Assembly: GCF_013343715.1 (NCBI RefSeq)
Contig: NZ_JABUNR010000008.1
Location: 1 to 64,000, forward strand
DNA from: Mesobacillus harenae
Lineage (GTDB): Bacteria > Bacillota > Bacilli > Bacillales > Cytobacillaceae
Direction: 5' to 3'
DNA: 64,000 bases
Positions 51,824 through 61,567 of this stretch are shown piece by piece; positions within the stretch are counted from its first letter, which is position 1; the number at the start of each line of letters is the position of its first letter. The notes beneath the pieces are model-generated. The model was not told where the DNA came from. It saw nothing but the letters and a program-made list of their open reading frames with translations, and did not search any database. The position numbers and the translations under genes are program-made.

Positions 51824-52828
51824 ATGCCTGAAAAAATAGGGGAAATAATCTTTAATCTAATAATTCCAGCAATTTTTACCTTTATAATCACTTGGACAAT
51901 AGCTTATTTTTTTGCGAATAATTCTTTGGTAACTGTAGGTGAATCTATTGAAATTAAAGAAAATCAATATTTGACACCTATAAATATTAACGCTCTAAAT
52001 AATATAAATAAATTAAGTATAACTATCCCGAATGAGCAATTGACTGAGAACCAAGTCAATTCAAGTGCACCAATAAATATTTTACGCATAGAGAATAACA
52101 TTGGGGTTGAGAATGGTTCTGTTTTTGAGATAGCCAAAGTGAACTCTGATTCTACTGTAGGGTTAATGGTCGAAACGACCACTATGTTAAATAGTAAAGA
52201 TATAATAATTAACAAAAATGGGAATGCGGTAGATGTTAGATATTCATCAGATGTTGTAAGTCCTTTAGAAGATCAAAAAAGACAATTAATAATAAACGCT
52301 ATTCTATATGCTGTAATAGTTTTTGCATTAAACTCTTGGGCGGATAAGAGACGAGACAAAAAGATACTAGCTGCTAAAGAAGAAAGAGATGCTGCATTTA
52401 AAGGATATGAGGAGAGCAAAGCAGACTTAAGATCTTCTTATGAAGTTGCTAACAAGGTTAATGAAAAATTACTAGAAGAGAAAAACCTAGAAATCCAAAA
52501 TGCACGAAAAGAAATAGATAAATTTGAGAAAGAATTAAACAACTTTAAAACTGATATAAGAAAACATAATATTCTTCTCCTAGCTCGGTTAAATGATTAT
52601 CGAAAAGAGCTTAACTTCTGGAGGAATACAATTAGAAAAGTTATATACGAACTACCAAAAGGGGAAGAAAAAGCTGAACAATTTATGAAAACAATTGCTT
52701 CGTCTTTGAAAACATATCAGACACATGAAAAAGAAGAATATAATTTTGAGACACTAAAGATTTTGTCTACTATGATTAAGGACACTGAGAAAGAAGCAGA
52801 AAAGGACAGCAGCCCGGGCGCTCAATAA
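51824..52828 (+). CDS. membrane protein with extracytoplasmic domain and coiled coil, unknown function
   Basis: A 334-residue protein of no recognised family. Membrane helices at about 8-31 (IIFNLIIPAIFTFIITWTIA) and about 155-174 (LIINAILYAVIVFALNSWAD) flank a roughly 120-residue outside domain rich in asparagine and isoleucine. After the second helix comes a long charged coiled coil (about 185-265) and an acidic C-terminus, which would be cytosolic. GGGAGAAATA precedes the ATG. It is low in G+C compared with the integrase and sits between the two recombinase genes. A link with defence or superinfection exclusion is possible but only from position. Confidence 0.7.
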   Translation: MPEKIGEIIFNLIIPAIFTFIITWTIAYFFANNSLVTVGESIEIKENQYLTPININALNNINKLSITIPNEQLTENQVNSSAPINILRIENNIGVENGSVFEIAKVNSDSTVGLMVETTTMLNSKDIIINKNGNAVDVRYSSDVVSPLEDQKRQLIINAILYAVIVFALNSWADKRRDKKILAAKEERDAAFKGYEESKADLRSSYEVANKVNEKLLEEKNLEIQNARKEIDKFEKELNNFKTDIRKHNILLLARLNDYRKELNFWRNTIRKVIYELPKGEEKAEQFMKTIASSLKTYQTHEKEEYNFETLKILSTMIKDTEKEAEKDSSPGAQ

Positions 52829-52840
52829 GCGCTCTTTTTT
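52817..52840 (+). terminator. terminator overlapping a stop codon
   Basis: GGCGCT (52817-52822) pairs with AGCGCT (52828-52833) around the stop codon TAA (52826-52828), followed by six T. Confidence 0.75.
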
Positions 52841-52962
52841 CGTTCAGACAATGATTACTATTCCACAAACCGATAGAAATTCGTTTTAAGTCGTATGTAA
52901 ACCACTATGAAATTAGGGAACGAAGTGTCCAAACCCTTGCGACTATAGGAGAGAAGACTAGT

Positions 52963-53196
52963 ATAACTTATTCGTTATAATGAACAAAAGTATACGTATA
53001 TAGAGAATCTATAAGATGGTGTGAACAACCGCAGGAAGTCATCCGGACTGAGCTACTAACAAACCCAGGGGGCTAAGAGTTTATTTTGAAGATTAATATT
53101 CAACTACGCGAAATACTATTGATGTCATAACTTAAAGGTTTTGACCCTGTTTTGCGGATATGATAGGATCAATATATAGAACTGTGTCATAACTTA
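52963..53196. promoter_or_regulatory. res-like repeats upstream of the small resolvase
   Basis: The word ATAACTTA occurs three times: in the palindromic TATAACTTATTCGTTATAAT near 52964, and twice in TGTCATAACTTA (53123-53134 and 53185-53196), 62 bases apart. Such repeated half-sites upstream of a resolvase gene resemble a res site. The 404-base intergenic interval (52829-53232) also holds CAGGGGGCTAAG (53066-53077) and a short open frame of 14 codons after it (TTG at about 53085). No other gene is seen. Confidence 0.45.
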
Positions 53197-53232
53197 GTGC
53201 CATAAATGTATTGGCAAAAGGAGAGTTTTTTG

Positions 53233-53790
53233 ATGAAGTACGGGTACGCACGAGTAAGTACTACACAGCAAGACCTAGAAGCCCAGCTACAAATCCTAAA
53301 GCACGAAGGCTGTAACGTCATCTATTCGGAGAAGTTTACTGGAACAAAGGCAGAGCGCCCACAATTTACAGAGGTACTTGTGAAGCTTGAAGCAGGTGAC
53401 ACGTTAGTAGTAACGAAGCTAGACCGCTTCGCACGTTCTACAGTGGACGCAATAAATACAGTAAGAGCGCTGTTCCAGAAGGGCGTTAAAGTACACGTCC
53501 TAAATATGGGGCTAGTGGAAGACACGCCCACAGGTAGATTAATCCTTACGATAATTAGCGGCTTCGCAGAGTTCGAAAGAGATATGATAGTAGAGCGGAC
53601 ACAAGAAGGGAAAGCAATTGCAAAGCAGCGCCCAAGCTTTAAAGAGGGTAGACCGAAAAAGTTTAATAGGAAGCAAATTGAGCTTGCGTTAGAGCTATTA
53701 AAAACGCACTCATATACGGAAGTAGTAGAGAAGACGGGCATAAGCAAGAGTACATTAATACGGGCTAAAAGGGAGCAGAAGGCGCTATAA
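53233..53790 (+). CDS. small serine recombinase (resolvase/invertase family)
   Basis: A 185-residue resolvase. The catalytic serine is S9 in [24 protein letters not shown] (about 63-73), [30 protein letters not shown] (short: [21 protein letters not shown]) and a C-terminal Hin-type helix-turn-helix ([21 protein letters not shown]) are intact. It may resolve element multimers at the repeats upstream, or invert a segment. ATG 53233 follows AAGGAGAG at nine bases; nine codons further upstream are open. It is distinct from the large integrase. The short hairpin GCGC...GCGC with T run overlaps its stop codon. Confidence 0.95.
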   Translation: MKYGYARVSTTQQDLEAQLQILKHEGCNVIYSEKFTGTKAERPQFTEVLVKLEAGDTLVVTKLDRFARSTVDAINTVRALFQKGVKVHVLNMGLVEDTPTGRLILTIISGFAEFERDMIVERTQEGKAIAKQRPSFKEGRPKKFNRKQIELALELLKTHSYTEVVEKTGISKSTLIRAKREQKAL

Positions 53791-54285
53791 GGCGCTCTTT
53801 TTTATGCTGCAAGCCAGGGAAATTCCAAACCATTAAGAGCGCTTAGTAGAGAGAACAGGCGGGCATACATGCGGCTACAGGGTAAGTATAGTGTAACTGG
53901 CGGCATCATAGATCATAGTTGCACTTCCTATCTGGAATGAAAGTTTAAAGTGAAGGAGCGCACGCAAATAAAGGAAGCTCTTCCTTGTAGTATTGTGCAT
54001 AAAAGAAAGCCTATATAACACTTATTGAAGCGGCTTCATAAACGTTCTGAACTCGCTTATGTTCACAAAAATACAACGTTTAAAATTAAAGGAATGATGA
54101 AATTAGGATACACGTTGAGCAGTTCCCCTCCCCCCAAGCCACCCCTTCCCCCTTCTACGACTGCCTTTCAAACAATGCGCATGCAAAAAAATACTCGAGG
54201 GGTCAACTGCGAACGAATGTGCGTATACAAAAGAGGTGTAATAGTGTAAGATATTGGTAGAATACCGTGAAATGAGGCGAAGAAT
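53791..54285. other. non-coding stretch between resolvase and hypothetical gene
   Basis: About 495 bases. The left end carries the weak terminator of the resolvase gene (GCGC-TATAAG-GCGC, then six T). A C-rich island (CCCCTCCCCCCAAGCCACC at about 54125) stands out. The region after 54160 has several short open frames but none with a ribosome-binding site and adequate length. GAGGCGAAGA before 54286 belongs to the next gene. Confidence 0.4.
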
Positions 54286-54606
54286 ATGGCGGAATATGTT
54301 GTGAACAAGGCAGGAGCAAAGGTGTATACAGATATTAGTAAGCACGAAGTATTAGCGATTCCTACGCTAAAGAGTACGGCAGAACAGGGCGCATTATACA
54401 AAGTACTTTCCGTTGGTATGCACCGAAAACAGACGCCAATAGCAACTGTAAAGAAAGGGAACGGAGCAAAGGCGTACATATTGCCAGAAGAGCTTCACGG
54501 ATGGGCGTTAAACGTACTAATGACGAGCGCAGACGGGGTTAAGATGTTTCCTGCAACGGTTGAATTCGGCGTCTTAAACGGTAGATCTTACGCAGAGATA
54601 TTGTAG
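54286..54606 (+). CDS. hypothetical protein of the element
   Basis: A 106-residue soluble protein, basic in its first half, without recognisable motifs (VVNKAGAKVYTDISKHEVLA, then YKVLSVGMHRKQTPIATV). No membrane span, signal peptide or cysteines. GAGGCGAAG precedes the ATG. It lies between the resolvase and restriction genes, with the same orientation. Could be an accessory of the element; no function is proposed. Confidence 0.6.
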   Translation: MAEYVVNKAGAKVYTDISKHEVLAIPTLKSTAEQGALYKVLSVGMHRKQTPIATVKKGNGAKAYILPEELHGWALNVLMTSADGVKMFPATVEFGVLNGRSYAEIL

Positions 54607-54890
54607 GGAGCGGTAATGTGGAATGGAAAGTAAGAAAGTGGACAATATCTTAGCATGGAATATACATAGAAGGCTCTCCGAATGTTAAATTCGAACCAAC
54701 CAAACAAACACTTCTTACTTTTGATTGAGCAGTAAGGGAAATAGAAGAATGGAACGATAGGAAGAATAAGTGAATCAAACTTTAAGCTAGCTTGTTAAGT
54801 TCACTTTAGTTTAATGTAACCGGGTGATGTCTTTTTTGTGATTTAAAGGGATTAAATATAGGTCGAATAATAAATAAAAGGAGGATACAT

Positions 54891-57800
54891 ATGGCTTATG
54901 ATTTGAAAACTTTGGTGGATAACTTCCATGCAAACTTATCTGAATATAAATCCAGCTCAAGTCGCTATAATGAACATTCCACAAGAATAGAATATATTGA
55001 TCCGCTCTTAGTCTTATTAGGATGGGATGTAACTAATCAGAATGGATTAAAACCGAATTTAAGAGAAGTCATACCAGAGAATTATGCGAAGAAAGGAGAC
55101 CGCCCGGATTATACCTTTACGGTGAGTGGAGTTAAAAAGTTCTTTTTGGAAGCAAAGAAACCAGCGGTTGATATAACGACAAACAAAAGTGCAGCTCTAC
55201 AAGCGAGGCGTTACGGATTTTCTGCAAAACATTACATAACTGTGCTAACTAACTTTGAGTATCTACTAATCTATGATACTAGTGTTATCCCAATGGAGAA
55301 TGATGAACCTCATGTTGCCTTACTTGGAAAATACCATTATACAGAGTATCAAGCTAAATGGGATGATATCCATTCAATTATTTCAAGAGCTTCCATTTTT
55401 AGTGGTAAGTTTGAGGCGAATTTTAAGGATTTAATTAATCATAGAGTTGTAAAAACTGTTGATGACTATTTTTTGGAGCAGATAAATGATTGGAGATTGA
55501 AGCTAGCGAATTATTTGTTTTATCAAGACAATGAAGAGTATTCAATAGAACAAGTTAATGATATTACGCAAACATTTATTAATCAGATGATTTTCCTGCG
55601 TATTTGCGAAGATCGTAATTTGCCTTTGTATCACAATTTAAAAGAAACATTAAAAGACCACGAAGTTATCAAAGAAGAGGTATTTAAAGTACTTGAGCAG
55701 GCGGACAAAAAGTATAATTCTGGCCTCTTTGAAAATAATTCAATTGTAATGAACCTGGATAATAATATCGTTATGGAAATGATAGAGGGGCTTTATTATC
55801 CTAAGAGCCCCTATATCTTTAATGTAATTGAATCTAATGTCTTAGGAGAAATCTATGAATTATTTTTATCTCAGAAGCTAAAAATAGTCGATGGAGAGAT
55901 TACTCTCGTTAAGGTTAAACAAATTAAGAAAGAAAAAAAAGGCAGGGCAGAAAACAGAGATGTCGTCTCAACTCCTACGGAAATAGTAAGGTTCATTGTT
56001 AAAAAAGCACTAACCCCATTGGTTGAAGATAAAAAGCCAGAGGAGTTGCTGGAGCTTAAGATAGCAGACATAGCATGTGGTTCAGGTGTCTTTTTAGTTG
56101 AAGTGTATGATTTCCTTATAAACTATATAAAAAATTGGTACTTAGATAATCAGAGGAATTTCTTAATTGAAGGGGAAAATGATAGTCACTATCTTCCTTT
56201 TGATCTTAAAAGAAGAGTTTTAGAATCATGCATTTTTGGATTAGATATTGATGCTAATGCTGTAGATGTAGCCCAATTTAGTTTGTTACTAAAATTATTA
56301 GAAGGAGAGACAATCCCAACTCTAGATGGTAAAAATAAGGTTCTTCCAGATTTATCAAGAAATATACTTCAAGGAAATGCCTTAGTTGATTCAAACCACT
56401 TTCAAGGTGGGTTACCACCGAGAGAAGAAAGACTAATGATTTCCCCATTTAATTGGGAAACGAATGGCTTTGGTGAATTTGATGCTATTGTTGGAAATCC
56501 ACCTTATGTAAAGACAGATGATATGAGAGCTTTTTTAACAGGAACCGAATTCAAAATTTACAAGAAACAATATACTACATCGTATAAGCAATTTGACAAG
56601 TATTATATGTTTATTGAACGTGGTCTTTCAAAATTAAAAGACCAAGGTATTTTGAGTTTTATAGTGCAAAATAAGTTCTCCAAAATTGACGCAGGAGAAA
56701 AATTAAGAGAGTTAATTTCAAGTTATGCTGTTAAGGAGTTTATTGATTTCGGTTCAACGCAATTATTTAGAGATAGAAAGGTAATTGCTTATAGCTCTAT
56801 TATTACTATAAAGAAAGAACCTGCTGCTGAATCATTTATTTTTGAGGAAGTAAACGATTTAAATGAGTGGTGGACTAACCAGGTTGATGATCCTGACTCC
56901 CTAAAAAGAATGACATTAGACTCTAAACTATTGACCAAAGACCTTTGGCTTTTAGTCGCTAACCCAAAAGAATGGGATTTAATTAGTATTTTGTACAGGG
57001 ATAGTATATTACTAGGGGACGAGAATTTTTTCCATACGTTTAACGGTGTACAAACAAGCGCAGAACAACCAGCTGTCTATTCCTTCTCTAAGAAAGATAT
57101 CATAAAAGAAGATAGCAGTTATTTCTATATCAATAGGGATGGCCATACTTTTCCTATAGAAAAAGCTATAGTAAAGCCATACTTTAAACCTCGTAGATCA
57201 AAGGATAATAATATCAAGAGTTACGATATAGTCCAGCCTTTCATGTGGATAATTTTCCCTTATGACGAGAGCGGAAAAATTTATTCACCAACAGTAATGA
57301 AGAAAGATTTTTCGGAAACCTGGAAATATTTAAACCATTACTATAACAGACTGCTACCAAAACAACTTAGTCCCAATAAAAAAGGACGAGATGTTCCCCA
57401 TGCAACAAAGGATACGTGGTATCATTATGGTAGAAACCAAGCTTTTAAAGATTTTAAAAACAATCCCAAAATAATAATTGGGGTAAATACACATAGAAGA
57501 AATCCGTTAAATCTTTTAGATTACAACGACATGGTAATAGCTTCTGGAGGGACAGCAGGATATTGTGCAGTTTCTATAGCGGATGGTAGCGATTACCATC
57601 TAGAGTATGTACATGCTATTTTGAACCACCCAGCAATTGTATGGTTATGTTCTGTTATGGGTAGTGACTTTGAGGGTGATTTTTATTCAAGAGGCACCTA
57701 TGCATTAAATAAATTACCAATTAAGCATATTAACTTTACTAATAAGGAACATATGGAATATTATCATAAGGTAATACGATATTCGCAGGAAGTATATGAT

Positions 57801-57947
57801 CTCAACGAGGAGTTAGCAAAAACAGGCTTAAGTAAGAAAGACAAAGTAACCCTTGAAAGAGATAAGGAAGAGTTAATAAAAAATATTCAAGATATGATTA
57901 CAGATTTTTATGGGATGGACCATCTTAAGAGTATCTTCGAGAATTAA
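54891..57947 (+). CDS. type IIG restriction-modification enzyme, Eco57I-like
   Basis: A 1018-residue fusion of nuclease and N6-adenine methylase. The N-terminal PD-(D/E)XK nuclease has D73 in GDRPDYTF and E87-x-K89 in FLEAKKP. A helical connector follows. The methylase domain has SAM motif I IADIACGSGVFLVE (about 390-403), a FGLDIDANAVD motif and the catalytic NPPY in IVGNPPYVK (about 532-540). The C-terminal third (about 690-1018), with repeated beta structure and a coiled-coil tail, is the target-recognition part. Such enzymes cut at a fixed distance from an asymmetric site. AAGGAGG precedes the ATG. The separate methylase gene follows after ten bases, as in the Eco57I system. Confidence 0.9.
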   Translation: MAYDLKTLVDNFHANLSEYKSSSSRYNEHSTRIEYIDPLLVLLGWDVTNQNGLKPNLREVIPENYAKKGDRPDYTFTVSGVKKFFLEAKKPAVDITTNKSAALQARRYGFSAKHYITVLTNFEYLLIYDTSVIPMENDEPHVALLGKYHYTEYQAKWDDIHSIISRASIFSGKFEANFKDLINHRVVKTVDDYFLEQINDWRLKLANYLFYQDNEEYSIEQVNDITQTFINQMIFLRICEDRNLPLYHNLKETLKDHEVIKEEVFKVLEQADKKYNSGLFENNSIVMNLDNNIVMEMIEGLYYPKSPYIFNVIESNVLGEIYELFLSQKLKIVDGEITLVKVKQIKKEKKGRAENRDVVSTPTEIVRFIVKKALTPLVEDKKPEELLELKIADIACGSGVFLVEVYDFLINYIKNWYLDNQRNFLIEGENDSHYLPFDLKRRVLESCIFGLDIDANAVDVAQFSLLLKLLEGETIPTLDGKNKVLPDLSRNILQGNALVDSNHFQGGLPPREERLMISPFNWETNGFGEFDAIVGNPPYVKTDDMRAFLTGTEFKIYKKQYTTSYKQFDKYYMFIERGLSKLKDQGILSFIVQNKFSKIDAGEKLRELISSYAVKEFIDFGSTQLFRDRKVIAYSSIITIKKEPAAESFIFEEVNDLNEWWTNQVDDPDSLKRMTLDSKLLTKDLWLLVANPKEWDLISILYRDSILLGDENFFHTFNGVQTSAEQPAVYSFSKKDIIKEDSSYFYINRDGHTFPIEKAIVKPYFKPRRSKDNNIKSYDIVQPFMWIIFPYDESGKIYSPTVMKKDFSETWKYLNHYYNRLLPKQLSPNKKGRDVPHATKDTWYHYGRNQAFKDFKNNPKIIIGVNTHRRNPLNLLDYNDMVIASGGTAGYCAVSIADGSDYHLEYVHAILNHPAIVWLCSVMGSDFEGDFYSRGTYALNKLPIKHINFTNKEHMEYYHKVIRYSQEVYDLNEELAKTGLSKKDKVTLERDKEELIKNIQDMITDFYGMDHLKSIFEN

Positions 57948-57957
57948 GGGTGATGAT

Positions 57958-59589
57958 GTGAAGTTATTAAGTCAGAATTCGGCTCAGAAATTGCGTGGAG
58001 GTTATTACACACCAATCGAAATGACTGACTATATTGCTCAGTGGGCATTTTCTGATGGAGACAAAAGGAATGTTTTGGAACCAAGTTGTGGAGATGGAGC
58101 ATTTCTTGAGAGCCTAAAGAGTTATGCGAATCGGTTTGAAGAATGCTTAGCTATTGAGCTGGATTCAACAGAGGCTCAAAAGGCTTCCGAACTTGTTAGC
58201 GATATAGAAAACTTTAACGTGGTAAATAATGATTTTTTTCAGGAGTTTGAATGGAATCTACGGGGGCAGCGGTATGACCTTATCTTAGGGAATCCCCCTT
58301 ATATTAGGTATCAATACCTAACACCTGAACAAAGAATTACTCAATCTAATATATTGGTAAGTAATGGGATGAAATCTAATAAATTAATCAACGCATGGGT
58401 GTCTTTTTTGGTAGCTTGTGTGGAATTGTTAGATACCAATGGAAAGATTGCTTTAGTCATCCCGGCAGAATTACTCCAGGTTGCATATGCAGCAGAGTTA
58501 AGATTATTTCTCTCGAAAAATTTATCACAGGTTACAATAGTGACCTTTAGAGAACTTGTTTTTCCGGACGTTCAACAAGAGGTTGTTATATTGCTCGGAG
58601 AAAAAGGTGAAAATCTAGAAGAAAATATTATATCTGTAGTGGATTTGCAAAACTTAGATCACCTTAACCAGGATTCCATTAATGAAGCAATCGAATATAA
58701 GCAAATTGACCATAATAAAGATAAGTGGACAAAGTATTTCCTTAATAATACGCAGCTTGAAGTAATTTCTAATATTACAAAACATAATTTGTTTAAGAAG
58801 TTTAAGGAATATGCTTCTGTAGATATTGGGATTACTACAGGAAATAATAAGTATTTTTCAGTCACTAACTCTTTGGTTGAGCAATATCACCTTCATAAGT
58901 ATGCTCTTCCGCTTATAGGAAGGAGTGCACATGCGAAAGGTCTTTTCTTTAATGAGCAGGATTGGTTAGAAAACGTAATAGACGGTTTGCCAGCTCAACT
59001 GGTTCATTTTCCGGACGTGCCAGAAGAAGAGTTACCTTCGAACCTTCAAGATTACGTAAAATATGGTGAAACCAATAACCAGCATACTGGTTATAAATGC
59101 AGTATCCGCAAAAATTGGTATCGAATCCCTTCTGTCTGGGTGCCTGATGCATTTTTCTTAAGAAGAAATGATACTTATCCTAAGTTCGTTCTTAATGAAA
59201 TTAATGCAGTTAGCACTGATACCATGCACCGAATAAAATTCAAAGAGAATGTTGACCATCTCAAAGTCCTTCTAGCTTATTATAATAGTATCACCCTTGC
59301 GTTTACTGAGATAGAGGGTCGCAGTTATGGGGGAGGAGTCTTAGAAATACTGCCAGGGGAAGTTGAGAATATCTTACTACCAAATCTTGAAAACTTAGAT
59401 GAGGAGACAGTTAATCGTTTGCTTAATTTAATTGATCGAAACATAAGGGAAAGAGGACGCATCGAAGATATTTTGCCCGAAGTTGATGCAGTCATTTTAA
59501 ATCAGCACCTAGGTATAAGTAATGAAATAATTACATCTTTCAGAGATATTTGGCGTCAACTAATGAATAGAAGAAGACAACGCGCTTAG
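57958..59589 (+). CDS. N6-adenine DNA methyltransferase of the type IIG system
   Basis: A 543-residue gamma-class adenine methylase. Motif X-like GGYYTPIEMTDYIAQW (about 15-30), SAM motif I VLEPSCGDGAF (about 37-47) and catalytic motif IV LGNPPYIRY (about 109-117) are intact; a target-recognition region with TGNNKYF, then the C-terminal GRSYGGGVLEILPGEVENILLP (short: SYGGGVLEILPGE), is like M.Eco57I. It has no nuclease domain; it should protect the host by methylating the second strand. The start is a GTG with GGGTGATGAT upstream; an ATG inside the upstream gene is in frame but unlikely. A terminator follows. Confidence 0.9.
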   Translation: MKLLSQNSAQKLRGGYYTPIEMTDYIAQWAFSDGDKRNVLEPSCGDGAFLESLKSYANRFEECLAIELDSTEAQKASELVSDIENFNVVNNDFFQEFEWNLRGQRYDLILGNPPYIRYQYLTPEQRITQSNILVSNGMKSNKLINAWVSFLVACVELLDTNGKIALVIPAELLQVAYAAELRLFLSKNLSQVTIVTFRELVFPDVQQEVVILLGEKGENLEENIISVVDLQNLDHLNQDSINEAIEYKQIDHNKDKWTKYFLNNTQLEVISNITKHNLFKKFKEYASVDIGITTGNNKYFSVTNSLVEQYHLHKYALPLIGRSAHAKGLFFNEQDWLENVIDGLPAQLVHFPDVPEEELPSNLQDYVKYGETNNQHTGYKCSIRKNWYRIPSVWVPDAFFLRRNDTYPKFVLNEINAVSTDTMHRIKFKENVDHLKVLLAYYNSITLAFTEIEGRSYGGGVLEILPGEVENILLPNLENLDEETVNRLLNLIDRNIRERGRIEDILPEVDAVILNQHLGISNEIITSFRDIWRQLMNRRRQRA

Positions 59590-59600
59590 TATCTTATTTA

Positions 59601-59630
59601 CCTCTATGTTTTAGGCATAGAGGTTTTTTT
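59601..59630 (+). terminator. rho-independent terminator after the methyltransferase gene
   Basis: CCTCTATG (59601-59608) pairs perfectly with CATAGAGG (59616-59623), followed by seven T. Confidence 0.9.
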
Positions 59631-59746
59631 AAATATGTTTACGTGGGAAATTTCCTACATTTACATAGCATTGTTATTAATCTATAATATTTATAACTCC
59701 GTTGGAAAAATATTACTTATAGTCAAAAGGAGGAATAGAAAGGGAA

Positions 59747-60640
59747 ATGTTCTTTAAGAGTGTATATGTAACTGAATTGTTCACAAATATAGCTAAAGAA
59801 AAATATATTTTTGATGTTACTTTAGGGGATTCTAAACTTGTCAAAATACATGTAAATTCATCTGATTCAAAGCATGTTACATGCTTATATCAATGCCTGG
59901 TGTCGGAACCTCTATTTAATGCACTAAGGGACGGATTTGATAATGAAACCTTTGAATTATCTCAAAAGGAAGAGTTACTGGAAGTAAGAAATATAATTAG
60001 ACAAGCATATAAACACTTTATGAAAACCACTATTTACTTACTTGATTGGTACGAAATGGACGTAAATAATGTTGGGACTTTAAAAGAGTATAAGTACTCG
60101 TATGATGGTGATGAATGGTTCTCTATTCCTTATATACTTATTGGTGAACCTAATGCAACTGTATCGGTTTATCCCTCGCATAATATAACGTCCCAAACTG
60201 AACAGATAATTCAAAAGAGTCTTAATGGAGACTTTTTACGATCCTATGTAGCGTTAAGTTATCTTCATAAAGCTAAACGAGAGCAGGATAATCGCCACAA
60301 GTGGATTAATGCGACAATAGCTGCAGAGCTTGCCATAAAGGAGTTTTTGATTAGTGATAAGCCTGAGTTAAGAACTTTAATTTTTGAAGTCCCTTCTCCA
60401 CCCTTACATAAGCTTTATGGAATAGTATTAGAATCTTTCTACGGTGAAAAATCACCTAAGGTTTCTGAGCTAAACAAAGGTGCCTTCAAACGGAACTCAT
60501 TAATCCATAAGCCAAATGAAGTGTTATTAACTAGTGAAGAAGTGGAAAAATATATTAAAGATGTTGAGCAAGCAATTTTTCATTTATATTCACTGATATA
60601 TAAAGATAATACATTAATAAAAAGTTATCTCGAAGACTAG
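59747..60640 (+). CDS. HEPN-like protein, putative defence effector
   Basis: A 297-residue protein not assigned to a named family. The C-terminal part (about 165-290) is helical and looks like a HEPN domain: the helix ATIAAELAIKEFLI, then KRNSLIHKP (about 247-255), a Rx4H motif (R-N-S-L-I-H) typical of HEPN RNases. The N-terminal half is beta-rich (YVTELFTNIAKEKYIFDVT). HEPN proteins are common in toxin-antitoxin and abortive-infection systems. It follows the restriction genes in the same direction but has its own terminator-separated unit; AAGGAGG lies about 15 bases before the ATG. Function is inferred from the motif and location. Confidence 0.55.
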   Translation: MFFKSVYVTELFTNIAKEKYIFDVTLGDSKLVKIHVNSSDSKHVTCLYQCLVSEPLFNALRDGFDNETFELSQKEELLEVRNIIRQAYKHFMKTTIYLLDWYEMDVNNVGTLKEYKYSYDGDEWFSIPYILIGEPNATVSVYPSHNITSQTEQIIQKSLNGDFLRSYVALSYLHKAKREQDNRHKWINATIAAELAIKEFLISDKPELRTLIFEVPSPPLHKLYGIVLESFYGEKSPKVSELNKGAFKRNSLIHKPNEVLLTSEEVEKYIKDVEQAIFHLYSLIYKDNTLIKSYLED

Positions 60641-60726
60641 ATTGAAAGAGAAGAAAATTTATTAGGAACTTATAGTACAGTCATGTAAAGATTACATTTT
60701 AATAACAACCGAATTAAGGAGAAACC

Positions 60727-61437
60727 ATGTCAGCAAATTTTGTTATAAATAACATTGTTGGAATTATTGGTATTATTACTGCGATAGCTATCGCTGTTGT
60801 ATCGTATATAAAAAATAGAACTAAGAAAGAATTATCGTATTCAGTACTTTCGTCAACTTCTCTTCTAATTAAAGATGAGGCGTTAAAAAATAGGATGAAG
60901 CTTTTACTTGATGGAGTGGAAGTAAAAGGTGAAGTACATTTAGTATTAATAAAACTAGCTAATACAGGAAATGTGCCTATAAAGCCAACTGAGTTTACGG
61001 AAGATTTAAAAATCATTTCAAGAGGAGCAATAATAGTTGCAGAGGTAAAAGAAACGAACCCTGCAAATTTGAAAATAAAGATAGATAATGCTATAGGTGA
61101 TGTATTAGGTACAACTTCTGTTAAACCGATGCTATTAAATCCTAAAGATGAGATAATATTCAAACTTTTAGTAAATAATTACAAAAATGATATTGAATTA
61201 TCTAGTAGAATTGTAGGGGTTCAAAAGATTCTAAAGTCAAAAAGGAAATTTCCTTTGAGTGCAACTGTTTTGTCTTTAGGAGCAATTTTATTACTACAAA
61301 TACTTAGTAAATTTGAAATAGACAATGAGATGACAACCTTTTATGGTATTGGTTCGTCAATACTAACAGCTATGGTTATTTCGGCAACCATCTTTTGGAT
61401 CACAGAATGGTATAAATGGAAGAAAAACTTGTCTTAA
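60727..61437 (+). CDS. three-span membrane protein of unknown function
   Basis: A 236-residue protein. Membrane helices: about 9-27 (NIVGIIGIITAIAIAVVSY), 178-197 (LSATVLSLGAILLLQILSKF) and 205-226 (FYGIGSSILTAMVISATIFW). Between the first and second helices is a beta-rich domain (about 60-160) with LVLIKLANTGNVPIKPTEF, a motif found in many uncharacterised membrane proteins of defence islands (recollection). The loop topology would place this domain in the cytosol. AAGGAGAAACC precedes the ATG. It follows the HEPN-like gene; together they may form one defence unit, but there is no direct proof. Confidence 0.6.
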   Translation: MSANFVINNIVGIIGIITAIAIAVVSYIKNRTKKELSYSVLSSTSLLIKDEALKNRMKLLLDGVEVKGEVHLVLIKLANTGNVPIKPTEFTEDLKIISRGAIIVAEVKETNPANLKIKIDNAIGDVLGTTSVKPMLLNPKDEIIFKLLVNNYKNDIELSSRIVGVQKILKSKRKFPLSATVLSLGAILLLQILSKFEIDNEMTTFYGIGSSILTAMVISATIFWITEWYKWKKNLS

Positions 61438-61567
61438 AGCCCGTTAATTACTATTGATTTGGAGTTCTACACATAAGTATTTGTAGAAGATTGGACACAT
61501 TAATACAGTAATTTTAATGAATTTTACTTTAAACTAATCACTGGAGAGTAATATTGGGGGTGTCAAA

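Noticed and set aside
54025..54249. 74-codon rightward frame and longer leftward frames near 54.1-54.5 kb
   Set aside because: The frame contains a proline run from the C-rich island and lacks a ribosome-binding site; the leftward frames overlap the better-supported 54286-54606 gene.
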